A stretch of DNA of 64,000 nt from positions 2,232,001 to 2,296,000 of the forward strand of contig NZ_CP194857.1 in assembly GCF_051020515.1 (NCBI RefSeq), in the 5' to 3' direction. The stretch comes from CALKWS01 sp051020515. GTDB taxonomy: Bacteria > Actinomycetota > Actinomycetes > Actinomycetales > Beutenbergiaceae. The notes under the pieces are model-generated. The model made no database searches. It was not told the origin of the DNA and was given only the letters and a program-made list of their open reading frames with translations. Positions 55,297-63,440 of the stretch are shown piece after piece; the first letter of the stretch is position 1, and each line of letters begins with the position of its first letter. The translations under genes were made by a program, and so were the position numbers.

Positions 55297-56172
55297 ATGG
55301 CGCGCGTCTTCAACCCCCCACCCGGCTGGCCCAAGCCCGAAGAGGGCTGGACGCCGCCGCCGGGATGGAAACCCGACCCGAGTTGGCCCGAGCCGCCGCA
55401 GGGTTGGGACTTCTGGCTGGAGAAGGCAGACGACGTCGGCTCGAGCCTGTTCGGCAGTTCGGCCCTGTCGTCCGGATCCTCCCTGTTCGAGACCAGCGAC
55501 ACCGCTGCCTCCTACGGCAGCGTGTCCCCTTCCGGTGAGGCACACATCCCCGGGGCGCCCAGCGGTCCGGACTTCCACGTCTCCAACCGCGAGCCGCGGT
55601 CGGCCTCCGACGGCGTGAGCCAGTCCTCCGCCGGGGCGCCGGCCTCACCCTCGAGCGCCTCGCCGGGTCCGGGCGGATCCGCGGGCGGGTCGCCGTACAC
55701 CGCCGGTGCCTCCACGCCGAGCGGGGTGCGCGCCGGTGCCACCTACGGTCAGAACGGCCCGACGGTGTCCACCCATTCCGGTTCGTCCACCCCGGGCGGC
55801 AACCCCAACGCGGCGCCTCCGGTGGGCCCGCAGGGTGGTGGCAAGACGGTACTGCTGGGTCTGGTGCTGGTGCTCGTCGGCGTCGGGGTGACCGGTTACA
55901 GCTACTTCAGTGCCACGCCCGGTGAGGAGTTCCGCCTGCTGTGGGTCCCGGTCGTGTTCGGTCTGATCCTGATGATCCAGGGCGCGGTGCGGATGGCGCG
56001 TGCACGTGCGAAGCGACAGCAGTTGGGCACCGTGTCCACCGGGTACAACCCCGGCGGGCACCTCACCCAGCCCGGCGGTGGCGGCGATGCCTCCGGCGGT
56101 CTGCAGACCGGTCACTCCTCCACAGTGCCGATGCAGAACCCGACCGACCCCAAGGGCTACAAGAACCGCTGA
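55297..56172 (+). CDS. Membrane protein with Trp/Pro repeat N-terminus
   Basis: A 291-residue protein of unknown function. Residues 5-40 hold tandem P-P-G-W-like repeats (P-P-G-W-P-K-P-E-E-G-W-T-P-P-P-G-W-K-P); the next 140 are Ser/Gly/Pro-rich and low in complexity. Two transmembrane helices lie at about 185-200 and 215-235 (V-L-L-G-L-V-L-V-L-V-G-V-G-V-T-G-Y and L-L-W-V-P-V-V-F-G-L-I-L-M-I). The C-terminus is charged, then Gly-rich. W-P-G-W repeat proteins appear in actinobacterial envelopes. Convergent with purU. Confidence 0.8.
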   Translation: MARVFNPPPGWPKPEEGWTPPPGWKPDPSWPEPPQGWDFWLEKADDVGSSLFGSSALSSGSSLFETSDTAASYGSVSPSGEAHIPGAPSGPDFHVSNREPRSASDGVSQSSAGAPASPSSASPGPGGSAGGSPYTAGASTPSGVRAGATYGQNGPTVSTHSGSSTPGGNPNAAPPVGPQGGGKTVLLGLVLVLVGVGVTGYSYFSATPGEEFRLLWVPVVFGLILMIQGAVRMARARAKRQQLGTVSTGYNPGGHLTQPGGGGDASGGLQTGHSSTVPMQNPTDPKGYKNR

Positions 56173-56193
56173 ACCCGACCCCGCGCGCAGGTG

Positions 56194-57063
56194 TCAGCGG
56201 AACACCACGGTGCGGTGACCGTCCAGCAGCACCCGGTGTTCGGCGTGCCAGCGCACCGCCCTGGCCAGCACGCGCCGCTCGACGTCCTGGCCCATCGAGA
56301 CCAGGTCGGCGACCGTGTCGGCGTGGGTGACGCGCTCGACGTCCTGTTCGATGATCGGACCCTCGTCGAGGGAGGCGGTGGCGTAGTGGGCGGTGGCGCC
56401 GATGAGCTTGACGCCCCGGTCATGGGCCTGGGCGTAGGGGCGGGCGCCCTTGAAACTGGGCAGGAACGAGTGGTGGATGTTGATGACCCGCCCGGCCAGC
56501 TCCGCGCACAGCCAGGGTGAGAGGATCTGCATGTACCGGGCCAGCACCACCAGTTCCACGTCCAGGTCACGCACCAGGCGCAGCAGCCGGTGCTCGGCGG
56601 CGTCCTTGGTCTCCTTGGTGACGCCGATGTGGTGGAAGGGCACCTGGTAGAACTGTGCCAGCGGCGCCAGGGTGGTGTGGTTGGAGACCACCCCGAGGAT
56701 GTCCACCGGCAGGCGCTGGGAGCGCTGCCGGAACAGCAGGTCACCCACACAGTGCTCGGTGGTCGAGCCCAGCACCAGGGTGCGCAGCGCCCGTCCGGCC
56801 ACATCCAGTTGCCACGTCATCGAGAACCGCTCGGCTATCTCGCCGATCGCCCAGTGCAACTCTCCCCGGGGTGTGCTCGCCTCCACCTGCACGCGCATGA
56901 AGAACAGTCCGGAGTCGGGATCGCCGAACTGCTGGGACTCGGTGATGTTGCCGCCGTGCGCGGCCAGGGCCCCGGCCACCGCGTGCACGATTCCGGAGCG
57001 GTCGGGGCAGGACAGCGTCAGCACCCAGTGCACCGGGGAGGAAGTCTCGATCGTCACGCCCAC
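56194..57063 (-). CDS. purU: Formyltetrahydrofolate deformylase
   Basis: A 289-residue enzyme hydrolysing 10-formyl-THF to THF and formate, balancing the one-carbon pool. Residues 10-85 are an ACT domain (L-S-C-P-D-R-S-G-I-V-H-A-V-A-G-A-L). The catalytic formyl-transferase-like domain has V-V-L-A-R-Y-M-Q-I-L-S, I-N-I-H-H-S-F-L-P-S-F-K-G-A-R-P-Y (Asn-His, as in PurN) and D-E-G-P-I-I-E-Q-D. Its product THF supports glyA just downstream on the other strand. ATG at 57063; the alternative start is not better supported. Confidence 0.95.
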   Translation of the reverse strand: MGVTIETSSPVHWVLTLSCPDRSGIVHAVAGALAAHGGNITESQQFGDPDSGLFFMRVQVEASTPRGELHWAIGEIAERFSMTWQLDVAGRALRTLVLGSTTEHCVGDLLFRQRSQRLPVDILGVVSNHTTLAPLAQFYQVPFHHIGVTKETKDAAEHRLLRLVRDLDVELVVLARYMQILSPWLCAELAGRVINIHHSFLPSFKGARPYAQAHDRGVKLIGATAHYATASLDEGPIIEQDVERVTHADTVADLVSMGQDVERRVLARAVRWHAEHRVLLDGHRTVVFR

Positions 57064-57149
57064 GGGGTACCGGCAGGGCCCAGCGCCCGGATGCGCCCCA
57101 CCGGCGCCGTTGGCGCAACGGACGCGCCCGCGGATGCCAAGATGGGGGT

Positions 57150-57761
57150 ATGGATGACCAGTTGCGGATCGACGTCGTCGACGATGCCCACGCCGGGGAG
57201 TTGCTCACGGTGCGCCGGGCCGCGTTCGTGACCGAGGCCCAACTCTACGGCGACGCGCACATTCCTGCGCTGACCCAGACCCTGGAGGAGTTGCGCGCCG
57301 ACCTGCAACGCCCGGACGTGGTAACCCTGGCCGGTTGGTCGGGCACACGCATGGTCGGTTCGATCCGGGTGGGCCTGGAGGAGGACCGTGCCCTGCTGGG
57401 ACGCCTGGCGGTGGTGCCGGACCTGCAGGGCCGGGGCATCGGCACCCGGTTGCTGATGGCGGTGCTGGCCTACCTGCCCGAGGGCACCAATGAGGTGTGG
57501 GTGTTCACCGGCCAGGACTCCAAGCAGAACCTGTCCCTGTACGCCAAGGCCGGCTATGAGCACCAGTACGACCAGAACGCCGGCGACCTCACCTATGCCT
57601 ACCTGCGCAAGATCCTCGGTGACGTGGAGGTGGCCGAGGACGGCGACGACGGTGACCCGGAGGCCGACGACGGCGACCCGGGGCCCGACGACGGCGGCCG
57701 GGAGTCCGATGGCGACCCGCAGTCCCACGGCCGTGCCCCGGGCGAAGCGGCGCAGGGCTGA
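57150..57761 (+). CDS. GNAT N-acetyltransferase with acidic tail
   Basis: A 203-residue GNAT. The core has the acetyl-CoA loop V-V-P-D-L-Q-G-R-G-I-G-T-R-L-L near residue 90 and Y-A-K-A-G-Y-E near 130. The last 40 residues are an unusual acidic/Gly repeat of E-D-G-D-D-G-D-P type, perhaps unstructured. It is a small, unassigned acetyltransferase, divergent from purU (86 bp apart). Confidence 0.85.
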   Translation: MDDQLRIDVVDDAHAGELLTVRRAAFVTEAQLYGDAHIPALTQTLEELRADLQRPDVVTLAGWSGTRMVGSIRVGLEEDRALLGRLAVVPDLQGRGIGTRLLMAVLAYLPEGTNEVWVFTGQDSKQNLSLYAKAGYEHQYDQNAGDLTYAYLRKILGDVEVAEDGDDGDPEADDGDPGPDDGGRESDGDPQSHGRAPGEAAQG

Positions 57762-57816
57762 CCCAGCCGGGGGACTACCGGTGGCGGCCGGGCCGATCTG
57801 CGGTTGTTAGGGTAGT

Positions 57817-57900
57817 GCCGTCGCGACTGGCGCCGAGGTGGAGTCACCACCGGGGAGCGACGGCAACAGGACTGCAGGTCGCCCGCCTGGGCCGAGGTCC
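57817..57900 (+). ncRNA. ZTP riboswitch (pfl motif) controlling glyA-folD
   Basis: The leader of glyA repeats the pfl core GACTGGCG...GAGGTGGAGTCACCACCGGGGAGC and the later CCCGCCTGGGC block. P1 is perfect: GCCGTCGC (57817-57824) pairs with GCGACGGC (57857-57864). The same ligand logic as for purH applies: low 10-formyl-THF raises ZTP and turns on serine hydroxymethyltransferase and FolD, which refill the one-carbon pool. Confidence 0.9.
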
Positions 57901-57942
57901 ACCACCTACCCTTGTCGATGCGTTGCCGAACCGGAGGAACCG

Positions 57943-59244
57943 ATGAGCCAGTCCCCACATTCCGACGTCCCGATCAACGAGCAGTCACTGGCGGACCTCG
58001 ATCCGCAGATCGCTGCCGTTCTGGAGGGAGAACTGACCCGCCAGCGGGACACCCTCGAGATGATCGCCAGCGAGAACTTCGTCCCGCGTGCGGTGCTGCA
58101 GGCCCAGGGCAGCGTGCTGACGAACAAGTACGCCGAGGGCTACCCGGGCCGGCGCTACTACGGCGGCTGTGAGCAGGTGGACATCGCCGAGTCGTTGGCC
58201 ATCGACCGTGCGCTGAGCGTCTTCGGAGGCACCTACGCCAACGTTCAACCACACTCCGGCGCCAGCGCCAACGCGGCCGTCCTGCACGCCCTGATCCGCC
58301 CCGGGGACACCATCCTGGGCATGGAACTGGCCCACGGCGGGCACCTGACCCACGGCATGAAGCTCAACTTCTCCGGCCGGTTGTACAACGTGGCCGCCTA
58401 CGGTGTGGACGAAACGACCCACCAGGTCGACTACGACGCGCTGCGGGCCAAGGCCATCGAGGCCCAGCCCAAGGTCATCATCGCCGGATGGTCCGCCTAC
58501 CCCCGGCACCTGGACTTCGCGGCCTTCCGCGAGATCGCCGATGAGGTCGGTGCCTACCTGTGGACCGACATGGCCCACTTCGCCGGCCTGGTCGCGGTGG
58601 GGCTGCACCCCAACCCGGTGCCGCACTCCGACGTGGTCTCCACCACGGTGCACAAGACGCTGGGCGGGCCGCGCTCGGGGATGATCCTGGCCAACGACGC
58701 CGAGCGGTTCGGCAAGAAGCTCAACTCCGCCGTCTTCCCCGGCCAGCAGGGCGGGCCCCTGATGCACGTGGTGGCCGCCAAGGCGGTGGCGATGAAGGTG
58801 GCCGGCACCGCCGAGTTCGCCGAGCGCCAGCAGCGCACCATCGCCGGTGCGCAGGCCCTGGCCGAGCGGCTGGGCGCCGAGGACGTCACCGACGCCGGGG
58901 TCTCGGTGCTCACCGGGGGCACCGACGTGCACCTGGTCCTGGTGGATCTGCGCCACTCCGAACTGGACGGTCAGCAGGCCGAGGACCTGCTGCACGCTGC
59001 CGGCATCACCGTCAACCGCAACGCGGTGCCGTTCGACCCCCGGCCCCCGATGGTCACCTCCGGGCTCCGCATCGGCACCCCGGCACTGGCTGCACGCGGG
59101 TTCGGCGAGGCCGAGTTCACCGAGGTCGCCGACATCATCGCCGGGGTGCTGGCCGCCGGCGAGGGTGCCGACATCGACGCCGCCAAGGCCCGCGTGCAGG
59201 CACTGACCGCCGCCTTCCCGCTCTACCCCGGCCTGGAGCAGTGA
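57943..59244 (+). CDS. glyA: Serine hydroxymethyltransferase
   Basis: A 433-residue PLP enzyme interconverting serine plus THF and glycine plus 5,10-methylene-THF. The start D-L-D-P-Q-I-A-A-V-L-E-G-E-L and the block T-L-E-M-I-A-S-E-N-F-V are the family's N-terminal active site. PLP Lys lies in S-T-T-V-H-K-T-L-G-G-P-R-S-G. The ATG at 57943 has GGAGG upstream and gives normal length. folD starts seven bases after its stop, making one operon under the ZTP riboswitch. Confidence 0.98.
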   Translation: MSQSPHSDVPINEQSLADLDPQIAAVLEGELTRQRDTLEMIASENFVPRAVLQAQGSVLTNKYAEGYPGRRYYGGCEQVDIAESLAIDRALSVFGGTYANVQPHSGASANAAVLHALIRPGDTILGMELAHGGHLTHGMKLNFSGRLYNVAAYGVDETTHQVDYDALRAKAIEAQPKVIIAGWSAYPRHLDFAAFREIADEVGAYLWTDMAHFAGLVAVGLHPNPVPHSDVVSTTVHKTLGGPRSGMILANDAERFGKKLNSAVFPGQQGGPLMHVVAAKAVAMKVAGTAEFAERQQRTIAGAQALAERLGAEDVTDAGVSVLTGGTDVHLVLVDLRHSELDGQQAEDLLHAAGITVNRNAVPFDPRPPMVTSGLRIGTPALAARGFGEAEFTEVADIIAGVLAAGEGADIDAAKARVQALTAAFPLYPGLEQ

Positions 59245-59251
59245 GCAGCCG

Positions 59252-60127
59252 ATGACTGAGGCAGCACCTGTCGGTGAAACGTCGCCCGCCCGCATGCTCC
59301 CGGGCCGCCCGGTGGCCGATGCGGTGATCGCCGAACTGGCCCCACGGATCACCGCCCTCACCGGGGCCGGCCGGCGCCCCGGGCTGGCCACCATCCTGGT
59401 GGGAGGTGACTCGGCCTCGGCCGGGTACATCCGGATGAAGCAGGACAAGGCAGCCGAACTCGGCATGACGTCCCCGCACACCCATCTGCCCGAGGACGCC
59501 ACCCAGGCCGACCTGGAGTCCGCGATCGCCGACTTCAACGCCGCCGAGGAGGTGCACGGCATCCTGGTCCAGCACCCCACCCCGTCGCAGATCGACTTCG
59601 ACGCGGCGATGCTCACCATGGACCCGGACAAGGATGTGGACGGGTTGCACCCGGTGAACATGGGTCGCCTGGCCCTGGGCATGCCCGGTCCGGTCCCGTG
59701 CACCCCGGCGGGCATCGAGACGCTGCTGGCACACTATGAGATTCCCGTCGCCGGCCGTGAGGTGTGCATCCTGGGCCGGGGTACCACGCTGGGGCGGCCG
59801 CTCGCGCTGCTGCTGTCCCAGAAGCGGCCCACCGCCAACGCGGCCGTCACCGTGGTGCACACCGGGGTGAGCGACTGGCACCGCTATACCCGACGGGCCG
59901 AGGTGGTCATCGCCGCGGCCGGGGTACCGGGGATCCTGCAACCGGAGCACATCAGCCCCGGCGCCACCGTGATCGGCGGCGGAGTGCGCTACTCGGGACG
60001 CAAACTGCTACCGGACGTGGACGAACGGTGTGAGCAGGTGGCCGGGGCGATCACCCCGGGCGGGGGAGTGGGCCCCACGACGATCGCGATGCTGCTGCGC
60101 AACACCGTCGAGGCCGCGGAACGGTGA
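59252..60127 (+). CDS. folD: Methylene-THF dehydrogenase / methenyl-THF cyclohydrolase
   Basis: A 291-residue bifunctional enzyme turning 5,10-methylene-THF into 10-formyl-THF. The substrate site is Y-I-R-M-K-Q-D-K-A-A-E-L-G with the catalytic Lys, and V-H-G-I-L-V-Q-H-P and K-D-V-D-G-L-H-P-V-N-M-G-R-L follow. P-C-T-P-A-G-I and G-R-G-T-T-L-G-R-P-L-A bind NADP; G-G-G-V-G-P-T-T is the C-terminal cap. It follows glyA by only seven bases. Confidence 0.97.
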   Translation: MTEAAPVGETSPARMLPGRPVADAVIAELAPRITALTGAGRRPGLATILVGGDSASAGYIRMKQDKAAELGMTSPHTHLPEDATQADLESAIADFNAAEEVHGILVQHPTPSQIDFDAAMLTMDPDKDVDGLHPVNMGRLALGMPGPVPCTPAGIETLLAHYEIPVAGREVCILGRGTTLGRPLALLLSQKRPTANAAVTVVHTGVSDWHRYTRRAEVVIAAAGVPGILQPEHISPGATVIGGGVRYSGRKLLPDVDERCEQVAGAITPGGGVGPTTIAMLLRNTVEAAER

Positions 60128-60179
60128 CTCCCCTCACGCTGAGCCGGCGTGGGCCGGGCGGTGACCCCCGCTGAGATGC

Positions 60180-60506
60180 TCAGGTACCCGGCCGGCGGTC
60201 CAGGCGCTCGGCCTCGGCCCGTGCCTGCTCCTGGAGGCGGGCCCGCTCGGTCTCATCCAGGCTGTCCAGTTCTTCTTGGTGTCTGGCCAGGCCCTGCTGG
60301 GCGACCCGGGCGAAATCCTCGGACTCGGCCAGGTCCCGGGCCGAACGCCGTCCGGCGAGGATGTCGTCGTAGAACGCGGCGGACTGAGCATCGGGTGCCT
60401 GGTCGCGTAGGATCCGCATCGCCTCGGCGAGTTTCTTGTGCGCCGGGCTGCCGACCGGGATCGAGGACAGCATCGGCTGATCGGGTTCGGGGGTCTGATT
60501 GCTCAT
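60180..60506 (-). CDS. Small Glu/Arg-rich helical protein, third gene of T7SS-substrate-like operon
   Basis: A 108-residue soluble helical protein of unknown function, rich in Glu, Arg and Ala (A-E-A-M-R-I-L-R-D-Q-A-P-D-A-Q-S-A-A-F-Y-D-D-I-L). The ATG at 60506 overlaps by four bases the end of the upstream gene (ATGA at 60503), so it is translated from the same mRNA. It could be a chaperone or partner of the two secreted-like proteins before it. Confidence 0.65.
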   Translation of the reverse strand: MSNQTPEPDQPMLSSIPVGSPAHKKLAEAMRILRDQAPDAQSAAFYDDILAGRRSARDLAESEDFARVAQQGLARHQEELDSLDETERARLQEQARAEAERLDRRPGT

Positions 60507-61228
60507 GAGGTCACCAATGCGTGGTTGTAGCCGGAGGGGAGTTCGGTGTCCCTGAATCCGTGGATGGCGCCCAAGTACCCGGGGACCACACCCGCGAAGA
60601 CGTTGATCACGGCCTGCCCGGCGGAGAGTGCGTCGGCCGCGGTGCTGACGGTTTGGATCGTCTTGGCCACCGCGGCCGCGGTGGCCCCGCCGCCGATGAC
60701 CGCGCCCACTCCCGTCCAGGAGGACGCGGCCGCGGCGGCGGCGACCGCGGCGGTGTAGATGATCCAGTCGGTCACCGCGGTGAACGCCGAGATCGCCGCT
60801 TCGGAGGTGCGGTGCATCCCCACGGCGACGGCGCGGAAGTCCCCGGCGGAGTTGTTCAGCGACGCAGCGAGCTCGGTCAGCGCCGGGATCAAGGTGTCGT
60901 TCATGTAGCCGGCGGCGGCCTCGGCGGCCTGACCTTCCCAATCGGCTTGGACCTTGCGGGTGTCGGCACCGATGTGGGCGCCGGCCTCGCTGGAGAAGCT
61001 CGCCAGGTTCTCGTACGCCCGGGCGGCCTGGGCCACGGAGTTCCAGTCGCCACTGAAGGTCTTGGACACCTCCGCCAGCGGGTCCCAGTCGAAGACCCAG
61101 TTCACCACGGTGCGGATCCAGCCGCTGGGGCTGAGGATCGTGCCCATCGAACTGATCACCAGTTCGGCCAGATCCGGGATGATCGGCTCGTCACTCGGCG
61201 TGACGAGTGCGTCGGCCGGGCCGCTCAT
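60503..61228 (-). CDS. LXG/WXG100-type large secretion-substrate-like protein
   Basis: A 241-residue protein. The N-terminal half is a WXG100-like helical hairpin region (F-S-G-D-W-N-S-V-A-Q-A-A-R-A-Y-E-N-L-A-S-F with a W-x-S turn; then V-Q-A-D-W-E-G-Q-A-A-E-A, a W-x-G motif). The C-terminal half has a long Ala-rich, hydrophobic stretch (A-A-V-A-A-A-A-A-A-S-S-W-T-G-V-G-A-V-I-G-G-G) that may insert in a membrane. The ATG at 61228 overlaps the upstream stop (61225-61228). Type VII secretion substrate or anti-bacterial effector is possible; no toxin motif is seen. Confidence 0.7.
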   Translation of the reverse strand: MSGPADALVTPSDEPIIPDLAELVISSMGTILSPSGWIRTVVNWVFDWDPLAEVSKTFSGDWNSVAQAARAYENLASFSSEAGAHIGADTRKVQADWEGQAAEAAAGYMNDTLIPALTELAASLNNSAGDFRAVAVGMHRTSEAAISAFTAVTDWIIYTAAVAAAAAASSWTGVGAVIGGGATAAAVAKTIQTVSTAADALSAGQAVINVFAGVVPGYLGAIHGFRDTELPSGYNHALVTS

Positions 61229-61530
61229 CTGGGGTACTTCCCGTCCATCTCGGCGGCGACGTCGTCGTCGGTCTCGGCGTAGTAGTCGGCCGAGGCCTCC
61301 AACTCCGCCCCCGAGGACCGCAGGACATCCTGCATGTGGTCCAGGGCGTCATCGACGGCGCTCCGCACCTGCGCGGCGAGGGAGGTGAAGTTCTGGAAGA
61401 TCCCGTGGCCGCCGGTCAGGGTGCACCAGGTTCCGTGGTAGGTCTTGGCGGTTCCGGTGTCATCGGCATAGCCATCGATCGACCTGCCGAACTTCCGGAG
61501 CGCCTCCGGGTCGACGTACAACTCAGTCAC
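61225..61530 (-). CDS. EspC/WXG100-like small secretion substrate
   Basis: A 101-residue protein resembling EspC/ESAT-6-like T7SS substrates: L-Y-V-D-P-E-A-L-R-K-F-G-R-S-I-D-G-Y-A-D-D at the start, then two helices, with Y-Y-A-E-T-D-D-D near the end matching the Y-x-x-x-D/E secretion signal. The GTG at 61530 has AAGGAGGAG upstream and is the likely start. It heads a three-gene operon, each gene overlapping the next by four bases. No ESX machinery is in this window, so its export system must be elsewhere or lost. Confidence 0.7.
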   Translation of the reverse strand: MTELYVDPEALRKFGRSIDGYADDTGTAKTYHGTWCTLTGGHGIFQNFTSLAAQVRSAVDDALDHMQDVLRSSGAELEASADYYAETDDDVAAEMDGKYPR

Positions 61531-61579
61531 GCGCGTCTCCTCCTTGTTGGGCTCGGTCCCAGTGGACCATGCTAGGAGG

Positions 61580-61888
61580 GTGAGACACCAGGGGAGAACT
61601 ACCCACCGCAGCGCCGTGATCCACCTCCTGGCCGCCGGGGTGATCGGGCTGGTGGTGATCGGCATCCAGTTGGCCACCGCCGGCGTGACGCCGTGGTTAG
61701 TGCCGACGGTGGCGCTGGTGGGCTTCGGGGCCTACGCACGCTACCGCGCGGCGCTGTCCCAGGCCCGGGTGGTCGAGGCCCTGGGCTCCGGCCCCCCGGC
61801 GCCCTCCGGCGCTGCCCTCGGCTGGGTGCTCGGCGCAGCAGGATCGGTGATCGCGGCGCTCGCGATCACGTTCTGGTTGATGTCCTAG
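61580..61888 (+). CDS. Small membrane protein
   Basis: A 102-residue protein with about three hydrophobic helices (about 12-33, 39-53 and 77-98). No family signature is seen. GTG at 61580 is directly preceded by AGGAGG, too close for a normal ribosome-binding site, so a leaderless or slightly later start is possible. It is divergent from the T7SS-like operon 49 bp away. Confidence 0.6.
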   Translation: MRHQGRTTHRSAVIHLLAAGVIGLVVIGIQLATAGVTPWLVPTVALVGFGAYARYRAALSQARVVEALGSGPPAPSGAALGWVLGAAGSVIAALAITFWLMS

Positions 61889-62011
61889 CCCCCGCGCCAA
61901 CCCATCGCACCGCCGGACCCGAGGTCCGCGGTCACGCTCGGATGCCGCCTTGCCGGCCTTCTTCCGCGCCCTCGAGTACCGCCTCCGGTGCGGGTCGACG
62001 GCGTGCACGGC

Positions 62012-62057
62012 TTGACAGGGACGGCGGATGCAGTTCATGATTCATGAAACCTGAATC
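62012..62057 (+). promoter_or_regulatory. Promoter and palindromic operator of the ABC importer
   Basis: TTGACA at 62012-62017 and CATGAT at 62036-62041 (18-base spacer) form a promoter. A perfect 15-bp palindrome TTCATGA-T-TCATGAA (62034-62048) covers the -10, and a second inverted repeat GATTCA/TGAATC (62039-62044, 62052-62057) overlaps it. Repressor binding there would block transcription. The regulator is not in the window. Confidence 0.7.
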
Positions 62058-62114
62058 ACCTGTCATGTCCGGGCCAGACGCCCGGCACGGCACTCAACGA
62101 AGAGGCGGTCCCCC

Positions 62115-63377
62115 GTGCGTGTACGAACCAAGACCCTCGTGGCCACGATGGGCCTGGCGGCCCTCCTGGCCGTCGGCGCCTGCGCCCCCAGTGCCGACGG
62201 TGGTGGCGGCGGAAGTGATGACGGCGACACCGACGGCGACCAGGGCGAAGCCGATCCCGCCTCGGCCGAGGACGCGGCGGGCGGCGGCGATCCGGTCGAG
62301 GTCGCCCTGATCACCTCCACCACCGGCCCCCTGGCCGCCTACGGTGACACCTTCATCGAGGGCTTCCACGCCGGCTTGGACTACGCCACCGACGGCACCG
62401 GGGAGATCGACGGCATGGAGATCGTCGTGGAGATCCTCGACGACGGCGGCGACACCGACCGCGCCATCACCGCCGCTCGCGACGTCATCGGCCAGGGCTA
62501 CACGATCATGACCGGCACCGCCGTCTCCGGTGTGGCGCTGGCGCTCGCCGAGCAGGCCGAGCAGAACGAAGTGCTCTACATCTCCGGTCCGGCCGCTGCG
62601 GACGCGGTCACCGGGATCAACGACTACACCTTCCGCTCCGGGCGCCAGTCCCTGCAGGACGTGGCCACCGCCGGCTCCTTCATCGACGTCGAGGGCTCGG
62701 AGATCCTCGTCTTCGGCCAGGACAACGCCTTCGGTCAGGGCAACTTCGCCGCCGTCGACGGCATCCTGGGCGCCCAGGGCGCCGAGGTCTCCTCGGTGAT
62801 GATCCCCGAGGACGTCACCGAGTTCACCCCGTTCGCCGCGCAGGTTCTCGATGCCGATCCGGACATGGTCTTCGTGGCCTGGGCCGGCGCCACATCCGGT
62901 GCGATGTGGCAGTCCCTGAGCCAGCAGGGCGTACTGGACGACATCACCGTGGTCACCGGACTGGGCGATGCCTCCACGTTCAACGCCTACGGCGAGGCAT
63001 CGGACCAGATCGACTTCCTGAACCACTACTTCCCCGGCGCCCCGGACAACGCGATCAACGACTTCCTGGTCGCCCACGTCGAGGAGGCCGGTGGCACCCC
63101 GGACCTGTTCACCCCGGACGGGTTCACCGCAGCCCAGATGGTCGTGCACGCGATCAGCACCGCCGGCGGCGGCGATGACGTCGACGCGATGATCGCGGCG
63201 CTGGAGGGGTGGAGCTTCGAAGGGCCCAAGGGTGACTACACCATCCGGGTCTCCGACCACGCCCTGATCCAGCCGATGTACCAGGCCCGGCTGGCCCAGG
63301 ACGACGAGGGCAACTGGGTTCCGGAGCTGGTCTCCACCGTCGACGGCGCGGACGTCGAGCCGCCCGAGGCGAACTGA
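62115..63377 (+). CDS. Branched-chain amino acid ABC transporter, substrate-binding lipoprotein
   Basis: A 420-residue secreted binding protein of the LivK/peripla_BP_6 family. The signal peptide has lipobox V-G-A-C at about 20-23, then a Gly/Asp-rich linker. The mature domain starts V-E-V-A-L-I-T-S-T-T-G-P-L-A-A-Y-G and ends with typical V-R-V-S-D-H-A-L-I-Q-P-M-Y. It captures amino acids or amides outside the cell. The GTG at 62115 is the start; no strong ribosome-binding site is visible. It is the first gene of an operon with the ATPase. Confidence 0.92.
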   Translation: MRVRTKTLVATMGLAALLAVGACAPSADGGGGGSDDGDTDGDQGEADPASAEDAAGGGDPVEVALITSTTGPLAAYGDTFIEGFHAGLDYATDGTGEIDGMEIVVEILDDGGDTDRAITAARDVIGQGYTIMTGTAVSGVALALAEQAEQNEVLYISGPAAADAVTGINDYTFRSGRQSLQDVATAGSFIDVEGSEILVFGQDNAFGQGNFAAVDGILGAQGAEVSSVMIPEDVTEFTPFAAQVLDADPDMVFVAWAGATSGAMWQSLSQQGVLDDITVVTGLGDASTFNAYGEASDQIDFLNHYFPGAPDNAINDFLVAHVEEAGGTPDLFTPDGFTAAQMVVHAISTAGGGDDVDAMIAALEGWSFEGPKGDYTIRVSDHALIQPMYQARLAQDDEGNWVPELVSTVDGADVEPPEAN

Positions 63378-63391
63378 CCCTGCGCTGACCC

Positions 63392-63422
63392 GGGCCGGTC
63401 CGCACCAGGCGCGGACCGGCCC
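63392..63422 (+). terminator. Intercistronic hairpin between SBP and ATPase genes
   Basis: A perfect 12-bp stem (GGGCCGGTCCGC at 63392-63403 and its complement at 63411-63422) with a seven-base loop, 15 bp after the SBP stop and 18 bp before the next ATG. Without a T-run it may be a partial terminator or a stabiliser of the SBP mRNA, which would lower the ATPase relative to the binding protein. Confidence 0.7.
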
Positions 63423-63440
63423 TACCCAGGAAGGCCCCCC

